Assembly (NCBI RefSeq): GCF_018919145.1
Contig: NZ_JAHLQJ010000002.1
Location: forward strand, 248,001 to 312,000
Source of the DNA: Paenibacillus brevis
Lineage (GTDB): Bacteria; Bacillota; Bacilli; Paenibacillales; Paenibacillaceae
DNA: 64,000 bases
Reading direction: 5' to 3'
This document shows positions 26,926-35,965 of this stretch, piece after piece. Under the pieces are notes generated by a model that was not told where the DNA came from, did no database searches, and worked only from the letters and a program-made list of their open reading frames with translations. Each line of letters begins with the position of its first letter. Within the stretch, counting starts at the first letter, position 1. The translations under genes and the position numbers were made by a program.

Positions 26926-28121
26926 GTGGCCTGAGTAAAGGTGACAGCGGGCAGATGGTGCCCGACATCAACGGTAGTCGTGTTGCGGAAATTTTGCAGC
27001 AGTTGGTCCGTATCCCGAGTGTGAATCCGGCGTTTCCCGGCGGGACAGGAGAAGCTGAATTGGGGCGCTACGTGGAGGAATTCCTGCATCGCCTGCATTT
27101 ACCTGCTGAACGTCAGCTAGTGGCCGAAGGGCGCTTTAATGTGCTGGGCACACTGCCCGGCCGCAGTAGACGCAAGCTGCTGCTGGAAGCCCATATGGAT
27201 ACGGTTCAGACCGTCGGCATGACCATTCCTCCCTTCGACGGCACGATACAGGAGGGTAAATTGTACGGGCGGGGAGCCTGTGATACTAAGGCTTCACTGG
27301 CCGCTATGTTGGCCACAATTGAAGTGCTGGCGCTGGCTGGCATCCGTCCGGAAGTGACGATTGAACTTGCGGCGGTTGTCGATGAGGAAACGACCTATAT
27401 CGGGGTATCCGCTCTTGCGGAACGGATTCGGGCAAACGCTGCCGAGTATATTGGTGCCGTGGTGGGCGAGCCGACAGGTCTTGATATCATTTCGGCGCAT
27501 AAGGGTTGTTGCCGCTTTTACGTCGATGTCAACGGCGTAGCCTGCCATAGCTCCAATCCGGCACAAGGGGTTAATGCGATTGACCAGACGAGTAAGGTGC
27601 TGTCATTTCTGAGCGAGCTACATGAGCGGCGTTATCCGAAAAGCGCTCACCCGTTGACGGGTCCGCCGACGGTATGCGTAACCGGTATCCAGGGCGGCAT
27701 CGCCCCCAACACGGTGCCTGGGCATTGCCGAATCACGGTCGACCGGCGTACCGTTCCCGGCGAAGAGCCGTTTGGGGTCTACGAGGAAATGAAACGCGAT
27801 TTGGAACAGTTGGCAGATGCCGAAGGCTTGGAGTTAACCTTGAGCGAGCCGTTTGTAATCGATTATGCCATGGAGACGAATCAAAATGAGCCGATCGTTC
27901 GCTATTTATTGACGGCAACGCAGACGTATGAACCGCAAGCGAGCATCCAGGGGGCGCCCTATTGCAGCGATGCCAGCAAGCTGGTCAGAGCAGCTGTGCC
28001 ATCCGTGGTGTTCGGCCCTGGCCATATTTCGGAAGCGCATACGCAGGACGAATGGGTCGAGCTGTCTCAAGTAGAGCAGGCGGCTTGCGCCCTTCGCGAT
28101 TTGATATTGAGTGTTAAATAA
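26922..28121 (+). CDS. M20-family metallohydrolase (ArgE/DapE type)
   Basis: 399 residues. It carries the two-zinc site of the family: HMDTVQ (first histidine and the following aspartate), GRGACDTKASLA (bridging aspartate), and DEETTYIGVS (catalytic base and ligand glutamates), with the dimerisation domain between. Members remove acyl or aminoacyl groups from amino compounds (N-acetylornithine, succinyl-diaminopimelate, N-acyl amino acids, dipeptides). Translational coupling to the RidA gene (four-base overlap) argues for a shared amino-substrate. It is more likely a catabolic deacylase here than arginine biosynthetic ArgE, but this is inference. Confidence 0.83.
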   Translation: MSGLSKGDSGQMVPDINGSRVAEILQQLVRIPSVNPAFPGGTGEAELGRYVEEFLHRLHLPAERQLVAEGRFNVLGTLPGRSRRKLLLEAHMDTVQTVGMTIPPFDGTIQEGKLYGRGACDTKASLAAMLATIEVLALAGIRPEVTIELAAVVDEETTYIGVSALAERIRANAAEYIGAVVGEPTGLDIISAHKGCCRFYVDVNGVACHSSNPAQGVNAIDQTSKVLSFLSELHERRYPKSAHPLTGPPTVCVTGIQGGIAPNTVPGHCRITVDRRTVPGEEPFGVYEEMKRDLEQLADAEGLELTLSEPFVIDYAMETNQNEPIVRYLLTATQTYEPQASIQGAPYCSDASKLVRAAVPSVVFGPGHISEAHTQDEWVELSQVEQAACALRDLILSVK

Positions 28122-28164
28122 TCTATTCAGTCCTAAAAGTTATAAACCGGAAGGCGGGTCCGCA

Positions 28165-31100
28165 TTGAACATATTGCTATTTTACGATCAATCCTTTCCT
28201 TTTGAAGGCAAGAGACCGGAGGCCTCATTTCTGACGGCGGTGTCCACCTGGGCCGAGGTGGTTGATGCCGAAGGGCTGGCATCCAGGCTGCAAGCGAAGA
28301 AGTGGGACACCCTTGTCTGGCTGCATGGTGCACATTTCCCCAAGGAGGCTTGGACGGCTGTACGTGCTCATCTCCAGTCCGGTGGCGGCCTGCTGTATAC
28401 GGGCGGGGCTCCATTCCGCCGGCCGGCGGTACAGACGGACACAGGAGACTGGCGCATAGAACGTGAGCAGGTAGGCTACCATCAAATGCTGGATATCCAT
28501 GATGCCTTGCCTGTTGATGTCTCTCACGTTCGAACCCAAAAAGCCGGGGAGGAGTTCCCCGTTCTAAGCGGTAAAGAAAGCTGGTTTGGCATTGAGCCGA
28601 CTTGGGGACTCACCTTGCATCCGAGCAAAACAAGCGACATTCCCGCTGAGATGGGATCATGTGGACCGATGGACTCGGTCATTATACCGCTGCTGATCGG
28701 CGTGGATGCTACCGGGCGCGAGCGCGCTGCATCCGTTGTACTTATGGAGCAGAACAAAGGTATTTACGCCGGCGGACGCTGGGTGCTCGTGAATCAGGAG
28801 ATTCCGGCCATTGTTGGCTGTGCCGAGGGGGCAGATGTGCTTCGGGAGCTGGCATTGTTCGCAGGCTACGGCGTGACAGAAATCTGGCTCAAGCCTAATT
28901 ACGCTTGCTACGAGCTTGGAGAACAGCCGCTGCTCACCTTGCAATTGCAAGCCCTTTCTCGCACGGAAGCCGGAGCGAAGAACCGTTGGAGCTTTGAATT
29001 GGAGGTCCGTAAGGACGGGGAGAATGAGCCCGTTTGGACAGCCAGCCTGGAATTTGAAGCAGGGAGAGCTGTTCCAGATTTGCAACCTGTTCGCCTTCCG
29101 GTGAAGCTGGCCGCCGAGCCGGGATTGTACCGGGTCATAGCCTCTGCTTTATCGGCCAAGGGAGAGCGCCGGGTGCTTAACCAAGCCTTCTGGGGCATGA
29201 ACCGGGAGCTCCTGCAAAGCGGGGAGCCGCTAAAGGCGGGCCGGGATTACTTCGAACGGGCCGGCAAGCCCGTACCAATTGTAGGTATGACTTATATGAC
29301 CTCTGATGTTTCGCGTAAATTTCTGCAATTGCCGAACGTAGAGCGCTGGGAACGGGATATGGGCGAAATGAGCCGGGCCGGCATCAACCTGATCCGCACA
29401 GGCATTTGGACGGGCTACCGCCAGATTATGTTTGCCGACGGCCACGCTGTTGAAGATGCGCTACGCGCGATAGATGCCTTTATTTTAACGGCCAAACGGT
29501 TTGAGCTAGAAGTGACGTTCACCTTCTTTTCCTTTGCTCCTGAAAGCTGGGAAGGCGTTAATCCATACCTGGACCCTCGTTCGCTTGAAGCGCAGAAACG
29601 TTTTATTGCGGCCATTGTGTCTCGTCAGCAAGGGACGACCAATGTGCATTGGGATTTGATCAACGAGCCGAGTCTGTTCGATCCGGCCCGTATCTTCGAG
29701 GGTCCCGTTACCGCACGTGACATTTATGAGCAGCAAGCTTGGTCAGAATGGCTGAATCAGCGTTACGGGGGCGATCTGGCGGCTCTGCAGGAGCGCTGGA
29801 ATATGACGCCTGAGCAATTGCCCGATTTTGCTTCCGCTCAAGCGCCGGACCCGGATGACAAGGTATTTCGCAGCGTGGTGCAGCCGAAGAAATGGGCGCG
29901 TTGGCTGGACTTTACGTTGTTTACGATGGACATGCACAATCGCTGGGCTTCCGAACTGATCGGTACTTTAAGACGCATTAATCCGGAGCATCTGGCGACG
30001 GTCGGACAGGATGAAGGGATCTGCTCACAGCGCCCTTCTCCGTCGTTCTACGCCCAGGAGGTTGACTATACGACGGTGCATTCCTGGTGGCAAAACGATC
30101 ATCTGGCCTGGGACGGCCTGTTCACAAAGACGCCGGGCAAGCCCAATCTGGTGCAGGAAACGGGCATTATGCATATCCAGCATCCGGATGGACGCGCTAA
30201 GCGGACGGAAGCCGAGCTGCGCAACATCCTTGAGCGCAAATATGCGTATGCCTTCTCGACCGGAGGGGCTGGTGCCGTGCAATGGATTTGGAATATCAAT
30301 TACTACATGAATAATGCCAACGAATCCAACATAGGGGCTTTGCGCGCCGATGGAACGCAGAAGCCGGAAGCTGATGTATCTTATGATTTTGGCAGCTTTA
30401 TGGGCGAGATTGGACATAGGTTCAGGGGTCGGAAGCTGGAGGAGGTAGCGGTGGTCTATCCGTACTCCAATGACTTCTCCAATCAACCGCTGGCTTATGG
30501 AGCAACGACCAAGGCGATCCGCACCCTTGCGCATGTGATGAACGTGCATCCACGTGGCATCGGAGAATATCACTTATCTGAACTGCGCAAGCAGCCAGCC
30601 AAGCTGATCATCGTGCCAAGTGCGCATAACTTTGACGATGAGGCTTTTGCCGACCTGATCGCGCTGGCGGAGCAGGGTGCTACCATCCTGTGGAATGGTC
30701 CGATTCGTCTTGATGCCCATTGGGGAGAGACCGCAGATCGCTTGCGAGAGGAACTGGGCGAGTTGCACCAAGGCAATGTGCTGAGGGAAGAGACGCTGGA
30801 ACTGGATGGAGCTGCGCACCGGGTAGCCTTCGGAGAACGCAAGATTAATACGCTGGTCGTAGAGCGTCCAGCCACGTACGACAGCAAGCCGGGAAGTGCG
30901 TTGTCGCCAGTCGTAGTAAGCCTGGGCGCTGGCAAGCTGATTTACAACCCGCTGCCGCTGGAATTGAATGAACGGGATGAGCCGATCATTGCCGCCTACC
31001 GGCATGCTTTAGCTGAGAGTGGCGTGGCCAGTGAGCTGGAATGGCTTAAGGGCGGGGAACTGCCTGGCATTTATGGACGCAAGTTAAGCTTCGAACAGGC

Positions 31101-31284
31101 CAACCTTTATATTTTTGTCTCGGAGTTTGGAGCAGATGCGGAGATTGCGGTTCGAGATCCCGAGGTGCAGTCGGCTTACCGGTTTATTGTAGAACGCGAG
31201 CGGACCGTTATGTTCGCTACAGACAAGCAAGGGGAACTACTGGCTGTGTATCGACCGGATCAGGTTCATATCGAGCGAGTTTAA
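28165..31284 (+). CDS. Large clan-A glycoside hydrolase (beta-galactosidase-like, family not settled)
   Basis: About 1039 residues from a TTG start behind GGAAGG. The first in-frame start, GTG 28111, would overlap the previous gene and has no ribosome site. The middle is a TIM barrel: WDLINEPSLF gives a proton donor E501 after Asn, and NLVQETGIMH gives a nucleophile E665, the clan GH-A pattern. The N-terminal part (GGGLLYTGG) and the region after the barrel (KLIIVPSAHNFDD, GATILWNGP) resemble glutamine-amidotransferase-like folds, as in the GH42 trimerisation domain. No signal peptide. It could be a beta-galactosidase or beta-mannosidase-type enzyme; the family cannot be assigned by eye. Confidence 0.7.
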   Translation: MNILLFYDQSFPFEGKRPEASFLTAVSTWAEVVDAEGLASRLQAKKWDTLVWLHGAHFPKEAWTAVRAHLQSGGGLLYTGGAPFRRPAVQTDTGDWRIEREQVGYHQMLDIHDALPVDVSHVRTQKAGEEFPVLSGKESWFGIEPTWGLTLHPSKTSDIPAEMGSCGPMDSVIIPLLIGVDATGRERAASVVLMEQNKGIYAGGRWVLVNQEIPAIVGCAEGADVLRELALFAGYGVTEIWLKPNYACYELGEQPLLTLQLQALSRTEAGAKNRWSFELEVRKDGENEPVWTASLEFEAGRAVPDLQPVRLPVKLAAEPGLYRVIASALSAKGERRVLNQAFWGMNRELLQSGEPLKAGRDYFERAGKPVPIVGMTYMTSDVSRKFLQLPNVERWERDMGEMSRAGINLIRTGIWTGYRQIMFADGHAVEDALRAIDAFILTAKRFELEVTFTFFSFAPESWEGVNPYLDPRSLEAQKRFIAAIVSRQQGTTNVHWDLINEPSLFDPARIFEGPVTARDIYEQQAWSEWLNQRYGGDLAALQERWNMTPEQLPDFASAQAPDPDDKVFRSVVQPKKWARWLDFTLFTMDMHNRWASELIGTLRRINPEHLATVGQDEGICSQRPSPSFYAQEVDYTTVHSWWQNDHLAWDGLFTKTPGKPNLVQETGIMHIQHPDGRAKRTEAELRNILERKYAYAFSTGGAGAVQWIWNINYYMNNANESNIGALRADGTQKPEADVSYDFGSFMGEIGHRFRGRKLEEVAVVYPYSNDFSNQPLAYGATTKAIRTLAHVMNVHPRGIGEYHLSELRKQPAKLIIVPSAHNFDDEAFADLIALAEQGATILWNGPIRLDAHWGETADRLREELGELHQGNVLREETLELDGAAHRVAFGERKINTLVVERPATYDSKPGSALSPVVVSLGAGKLIYNPLPLELNERDEPIIAAYRHALAESGVASELEWLKGGELPGIYGRKLSFEQANLYIFVSEFGADAEIAVRDPEVQSAYRFIVERERTVMFATDKQGELLAVYRPDQVHIERV

Positions 31285-31308
31285 CTAGACTAAAGGAGAT
31301 GTTGACGA

Positions 31309-33603
31309 ATGAGTTATCGTAATGCCTCACTTCCCGTGAAGGAACGCGTGCAGGATTTGTTATCCAAGATGACCAGGGCCGAGAAAATCGGGCAACTCGT
31401 TCAGCCTTTTGGCTGGAAGTGCTACCGCAAGCTGGAGGATGGAACCGTAGAGGTGACGGAGGCCTTTAAGGAGCAGTTGAAAGCAGGCGGCGTAGGATCA
31501 TTGTACGGGGCTTTGCGAGCTGACCCATGGACAGGCGTCACGCTGGAAACCGGGTTGTCCCCGGAGCAGGGGGCAGAGGCTGTCAATACGATTCAGCGAT
31601 ATGCAATCGAGCAGACACGGCTAGGCATTCCGATTCTGTTCGGCGAGGAATGCTCCCATGGACATATGGCCATCGGGGCGACCGTATTCCCGGTTCCGCT
31701 GACGATTGGCAGCACATGGAATCCGGCCCTGTTCAAGGAGATGTGCCAAGCCGTAGCTGCGGAGACAAGGGCACAGGGCGGGGCGACCACCTATTCCCCG
31801 GTCCTCGATGTAGTGCGGGACCCGCGCTGGGGACGGACAGAGGAGAACTTCGGGGAAGACCCCGTGCTGGTGGCCGAAATGGGCGTTGCCGCAGTGGAAG
31901 GGCTTCAGGGCGACGATCTGGCAGCGAAGAATAGTGTCATGGCTACCCTGAAGCATTATACGGCCTACGGCAGCTCCGAAGGGGGACGCAACGGGGCGCC
32001 GGCCCATATTGGCTTGCGTGAGCTGCATGAGATTGACCTATATCCATTCCGTAAGGCTGTGGAGGCGGGGGCTGGTTCGGTTATGCCTGCGTACAATGAA
32101 ATTGACGGTGTCCCTTGTACGTCCAACCGCTATTTGCTGCATGATGTACTTCGCGAGCAATGGGGCTTTGACGGCTTTGTCATTACCGATTGCGGGGCCA
32201 TCAACATGCTGGTCAATGGGCATAACACGGCGGCAACAGGAGAAGAAGCAGTAGCGGCTTCCCTTAAAGCCGGGGTGGAGATGGAAATGTCGGGCGAAAT
32301 GCTGAACAAATACGCAGATTCAGCTATAGAACAAGGTTGGATGGATGAAGCCGACCTGGATTTGGCCGTCGGCCGCGTGCTGGAAATGAAATTCAGATTG
32401 GGGTTGTTCGAGCGGCCTTATGCGGACTCCGAGCGAGCCAAGGCCGTGATTGGGCGAACTGAGCACAAGCAGCTGGCCCGCCGTGTTGCTGCTGAAGGCA
32501 TCGTGCTGTTAAAGAATGAGCAGGGCACATTGCCGTTCTCGCGCAAGCTCAGCAAGTTGGCTGTTATTGGCCCGAATGCTCACGCTCCATACCATCAATT
32601 GGGCGATTATACGTCGCCGCAGCGCAGAGAGCAGATTGTTACTGTGCTGGACGGATTGCGTGAGAAGCTTTCAGCAGAGCAGACGGAAATTCTGTATGCG
32701 CCTGGCTGCCGGGTGAGAGGCGATGACCGCGATGGCTTCCCGCTGGCGATGGAGCAGGCGATCAAGGCAGATGCTATAGTCGTTGTAGTCGGAGGCTCAA
32801 GTGCCCGTGATTTTGGCGAAGGGTCGATCGATCTGCGGACAGGAGCGTCCAATGTCACGGACAATAGCTGGAACGATATGGAGTGCGGCGAAGGTATTGA
32901 CCGTACAACCCTTCATCTGACGGGAGTGCAACTGGAACTGGTGCAGGAGCTGCGCAAGCTCGGTAAACCGCTTGTTGTAGTGTATATCAATGGACGGCCG
33001 ATTACGGAGCCTTGGATTGATGAGCATGCAGATGCCATTCTGGAAGCTTGGTATCCCGGCCAGGAAGGAGGACATGCCGTTGCCGATATTTTATTCGGAG
33101 ATGTCAATCCTTCCGGTAAGCTGTCAGTCAGCATTCCGAAGGAAGTGGGCCAGCTTCCGGTCTACTACCATTCCCGGCGTACGCGCGGCAAGCGCTATTT
33201 GGAGACCGATCTCGCTCCCCGTTATCCATTTGGTTATGGCCTAAGCTACACCACCTTTGAATACCGGGATTTGCGGATTGAGCCTGCTGTGATCGACGAC
33301 GCTGGCGAAGCTACGGTCAGGGTTCAGGTGGCGAATACCGGAACAGTAGCAGGAGCGGAAATCGTACAATTGTACGTATCTGATCTGGCCGCTTCCGTGA
33401 CGCGTCCGGAGAAGGCACTCAAGCGGTTTGAGAAGATCGAGATTGAACCTGGCGAGACCCGGGAAGTCAGCTTTGTCATTAACCGTGAGCAGCTTGAATT
33501 GGTTGGACTTGATTTGCAGCCTGTTGTTGAACCCGGCGCTTTCGATATTATCGTCGGCCCGAGCAGTGTAGAGGGATTAGTCGGACGATTGACGGTTGAA
33601 TGA
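31309..33603 (+). CDS. GH3 beta-glycosidase (glucosidase/xylosidase type)
   Basis: 764 residues with the three-part GH3 layout. The N-terminal barrel carries ATLKHY (K215, H216) and the nucleophile D294 in GFVITDCGAINM; the second alpha/beta domain (ARDFGEGS region) supplies the proton donor; the C-terminal fibronectin-like domain runs from about 660 (VANTGTVAGAEIVQLYVSD). No signal peptide, so it is intracellular and probably releases the last beta-linked glucose or xylose units. RBS: AAAGGAGAT. It is the final gene of the operon, followed by a terminator. Confidence 0.88.
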   Translation: MSYRNASLPVKERVQDLLSKMTRAEKIGQLVQPFGWKCYRKLEDGTVEVTEAFKEQLKAGGVGSLYGALRADPWTGVTLETGLSPEQGAEAVNTIQRYAIEQTRLGIPILFGEECSHGHMAIGATVFPVPLTIGSTWNPALFKEMCQAVAAETRAQGGATTYSPVLDVVRDPRWGRTEENFGEDPVLVAEMGVAAVEGLQGDDLAAKNSVMATLKHYTAYGSSEGGRNGAPAHIGLRELHEIDLYPFRKAVEAGAGSVMPAYNEIDGVPCTSNRYLLHDVLREQWGFDGFVITDCGAINMLVNGHNTAATGEEAVAASLKAGVEMEMSGEMLNKYADSAIEQGWMDEADLDLAVGRVLEMKFRLGLFERPYADSERAKAVIGRTEHKQLARRVAAEGIVLLKNEQGTLPFSRKLSKLAVIGPNAHAPYHQLGDYTSPQRREQIVTVLDGLREKLSAEQTEILYAPGCRVRGDDRDGFPLAMEQAIKADAIVVVVGGSSARDFGEGSIDLRTGASNVTDNSWNDMECGEGIDRTTLHLTGVQLELVQELRKLGKPLVVVYINGRPITEPWIDEHADAILEAWYPGQEGGHAVADILFGDVNPSGKLSVSIPKEVGQLPVYYHSRRTRGKRYLETDLAPRYPFGYGLSYTTFEYRDLRIEPAVIDDAGEATVRVQVANTGTVAGAEIVQLYVSDLAASVTRPEKALKRFEKIEIEPGETREVSFVINREQLELVGLDLQPVVEPGAFDIIVGPSSVEGLVGRLTVE

Positions 33604-33613
33604 CCAGAATATG

Positions 33614-33656
33614 CGGTGCCGCGGCAGTAGCCGTTGGCACCGTTTGTTTGTCTTTA
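33614..33656 (+). terminator. Rho-independent terminator of the second sugar operon
   Basis: CGGTGCC pairs with GGCACCG around a 15-base loop and is followed by TTTGTTTGTCTTT. Confidence 0.75.
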
Positions 33657-33744
33657 TTAGGCTTGGCTTATTGCAACTTCCCTTCAATCTTTTATTCAAA
33701 ATGCAGCTTCACTAATATTCAATTTAAAGCGTCAATAAATGTAC

Positions 33745-33856
33745 TTGCGCAGTTCTGCGCTTTTGAGCGATACTAGGATAATCCGGGTTAAAATAGCTTT
33801 TATTCACTGTTACGAGCAAGCGACAGGTTAAGAGGCCGAATAGGCCTCTTTTTTAG
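33745..33856 (+). promoter_or_regulatory. Leader with intrinsic terminator upstream of the MFS gene
   Basis: A promoter-like TTGCGC (33745-33750) and GATACT (33769-33774, 18-base spacer), or alternatively GATAAT at 33777-33782, is followed by about 50-70 bases. A strong terminator then comes at 33831-33854 (AGAGGCC, five-base loop, GGCCTCT, six Ts). Transcription would end about 50 bases before the MFS start unless relieved, so this is an attenuated leader or a short independent RNA. No known riboswitch family was recognised. Confidence 0.45.
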
Positions 33857-33907
33857 AGATTTCATATACGGATTTTGATAACCTGACGGATAGAGGGGGA
33901 ACATACT

Positions 33908-35125
33908 TTGAAATGGCTGCAGTCATATCCGCGTGAAGTGAAAATATTTCTAGTCGCCAGTCTGATCAGTTCTATGGGCGGATCCTTGATGTGGCCGTTG
34001 GTCACGATGTATGTATTCAAGATTCTGGGCCGGACCGTAACAGATGCCGGGCTGGTGTTATTGGTTATGTCATTAGGAGGTATTGCCGGACAAGTACTGG
34101 GCGGATCGCTGTATCATAAGCTGGGCGTCAAGAAGCTGATTGTCGGGGGAACCCTGCTGAACGCGGTATTTCTGGTATTGCTTCCGGTGGGAAGCGGCAA
34201 TTGGCATCTGTTCATTGCCCTAATGGGGATGGTGGGCTTCTTTAATGCGATGTCTATGCCGGCAATCCAGGCCTTTATTGGGTTCCGGTTTGCCGAGAGA
34301 CGCGCTGAACTATTCAACATTATTTATGTTGCCAATAATATCGGTGTGGCGCTTGGAACGGCGCTGAGCGGGTTTTTGGCGCAGATTTCTTATCATATGA
34401 GCTTTATTTTGAACGGAACTACATCAGCGGCATTTGCTGTTTTTTTCTGGATTTATTTGAACAGAGTTCAAAAAGACGAGGGGCCTCTGCATTTGCAAAA
34501 ACGCAAGCAGGCGCCAGAGGGGCTTGGAACAAAACTGCTGCTAGGCAATATGTCGATCTATCTGTTCATCGGAATCGGTTCCTTCTTCCTGTGGTTTGGT
34601 AACTGTATCTGGAATAACGGGGTATCCCCTTATACGATAAGTAAAGGAATGCCGGAGTGGAATTATAGTATATTATGGACGCTCAATGGACTGTTAATCT
34701 TCGTTGGCCAACCGTTCATCCTGTGGATTAAGCGGACCTTTGCCGGTTCCCCGGAGTCACAGCTGACGGCCAGTGCGATCTTCTATTTTCTCGGCTATGT
34801 CACGATTCTGACCCTGCACAATTATCCGGGCATGGTGCTGGCAATGATCCTTACGACCTTTGGCGAAATGCTGATTTCTCCAGCAATCCCGGCATTTATT
34901 TCGGATCGTTCCGGTAAGGCGGCACCGTTCTATTTGGGCGTGGTCGGCGGGATGGGCGTTGCAGGCAAAGTCGTTGGCCCTTACGCGATGGGTATGCTGT
35001 TCGACTGGAACGGACTTATTCCGGTGGCATGGCTGGCGATGGGCACCGCTGTATTGTCGGTCGTCTTCTTCCTGGTGCATGCAAGATTGAACCGTGATGC
35101 GAGGCTGTCTCTTGACGTTGATTAA
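33908..35125 (+). CDS. MFS transporter (drug-efflux-like)
   Basis: 405 residues with about 12 membrane helices. The loop between helices 2 and 3 (GGSLYHKLGVKKL) follows the G-x-x-x-D/H-R/K-x-G-R/K-K MFS pattern. The substrate is not identifiable. TTG start at 33908, eight bases after GAGGGGG. The terminator-bearing leader upstream suggests induced expression, as seen for several resistance transporters. Confidence 0.78.
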   Translation: MKWLQSYPREVKIFLVASLISSMGGSLMWPLVTMYVFKILGRTVTDAGLVLLVMSLGGIAGQVLGGSLYHKLGVKKLIVGGTLLNAVFLVLLPVGSGNWHLFIALMGMVGFFNAMSMPAIQAFIGFRFAERRAELFNIIYVANNIGVALGTALSGFLAQISYHMSFILNGTTSAAFAVFFWIYLNRVQKDEGPLHLQKRKQAPEGLGTKLLLGNMSIYLFIGIGSFFLWFGNCIWNNGVSPYTISKGMPEWNYSILWTLNGLLIFVGQPFILWIKRTFAGSPESQLTASAIFYFLGYVTILTLHNYPGMVLAMILTTFGEMLISPAIPAFISDRSGKAAPFYLGVVGGMGVAGKVVGPYAMGMLFDWNGLIPVAWLAMGTAVLSVVFFLVHARLNRDARLSLDVD

Positions 35126-35126
35126 A

Positions 35127-35152
35127 GGATGCCTTTTTGAACAACCTCCATA
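35127..35152 (+). repeat. Isolated end of the dispersed repeat
   Basis: GATGCCTTTTTGAACAACCTC matches the right ends of copies B and D almost base for base, but none of the repeat body is attached. It begins right at the MFS stop codon. Confidence 0.6.
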
Positions 35153-35207
35153 AGCTTGACCGGTTCAGGTATAATCTGAAGTAAGACTATGGAAGGGGGG
35201 TGATGGA

Positions 35208-35702
35208 ATGGCGAATTCAGTGTGGGTTCGTCTGTCGCAGATGAAGGATGCATCAGAGTTGATGGAGCTGGATCATCTCGTGTGGCAAAGAAATAATACG
35301 CCATCCGTCGTCCGGTGGAACAACCGGGAGGAGTTCATGCGGAAATGCCCCCCCGGAAGTCAGCTCGTTGCAGGTATGGATGACAAAATCTGCGGATACC
35401 TGGGATTTGACCACCCGACCCCGCTTGAGAGCAACAAACATGTGCTTGAAATTAATATTGCCGTTCATCCAGGCTGTCAGCGGATGGGCATTGGCCAAAA
35501 GCTGATGGAGGCCGTGAAGGAATTGGCTGCAGCAAAGGGAGTTCGCAAGCTGAGTCTCCGGGTGCTCTCCAGCAATCCTGATGCGGTAGCCTTTTACCGG
35601 AAATGCGGCTTTCAAGAGCAAGGCAGACTGGTCGAGGAATTTCATTTGGACGGACAGTATGTTGATGATATTCTCATGTGGAGTCCGGTTGAACAAACCT
35701 AG
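35208..35702 (+). CDS. GNAT family N-acetyltransferase
   Basis: 164 residues. The acetyl-CoA-binding motif A is clear (VHPGCQRMGIGQKLMEAVKELA, the Q/R-x-x-G-x-G/A loop), followed by the motif B region SSNPDAVAFYRKCGFQEQGRL. The acceptor substrate is unknown. RBS: AAGGGGGGTG, immediately upstream. Confidence 0.83.
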   Translation: MANSVWVRLSQMKDASELMELDHLVWQRNNTPSVVRWNNREEFMRKCPPGSQLVAGMDDKICGYLGFDHPTPLESNKHVLEINIAVHPGCQRMGIGQKLMEAVKELAAAKGVRKLSLRVLSSNPDAVAFYRKCGFQEQGRLVEEFHLDGQYVDDILMWSPVEQT

Positions 35703-35745
35703 GGATATCGTTATATTTAAAAGAAGAAAAAATGTAAGCCTCTAC

Positions 35746-35933
35746 TATAAGTGCGGGTTCAATAAAACGGCTTTTCAGCACCGAGAAGGTTGTGAGAACC
35801 TGAAGAAGGAGGAACGGAGTGTAGGCAAAACCTACATGAGTACCGGACTTCAAGGGTGAACACAAGATTCGATGTCGAATCACCTCTTGAATGACTTCGT
35901 GATCAAAAGCCGGCTTTTTGAACAACCTCTATA
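35746..35933 (+). repeat. Dispersed inverted-end repeat, copy B (full length)
   Basis: About 188 bp from TATAAGTGCGGGTTCAA to TTTTTGAACAACCTCTATA. Internal blocks: CAGCACCGAGAAGGTT, GAAGGAGGAACGGAG, hairpin TGTAGG-N5-CTACA, GAGTACCGGACTTC, and a longer hairpin in which TTCAAG-GGTG and CACCTCTTGAA enclose GATTCG-ATGT-CGAATC. It ends with CTTCGTGATCAAAAG and the inverted right end. It lies between the GNAT gene and glnS, 32 bases before the glnS start. Confidence 0.85.
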
Positions 35934-35965
35934 AAGGAACTCCTTAAAGGAAAGGAAAGATCAAC

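Noticed and set aside
28111-28164. GTG start for the clan-A glycosidase
   Set aside because: Overlaps the M20 gene and lacks a ribosome site, whereas TTG 28165 follows GGAAGG. Not fully excluded.
35659-35859. 66-codon frame over repeat copy B
   Set aside because: Not conserved in copies A, C or D and without a good ribosome site; the repeat looks non-coding.
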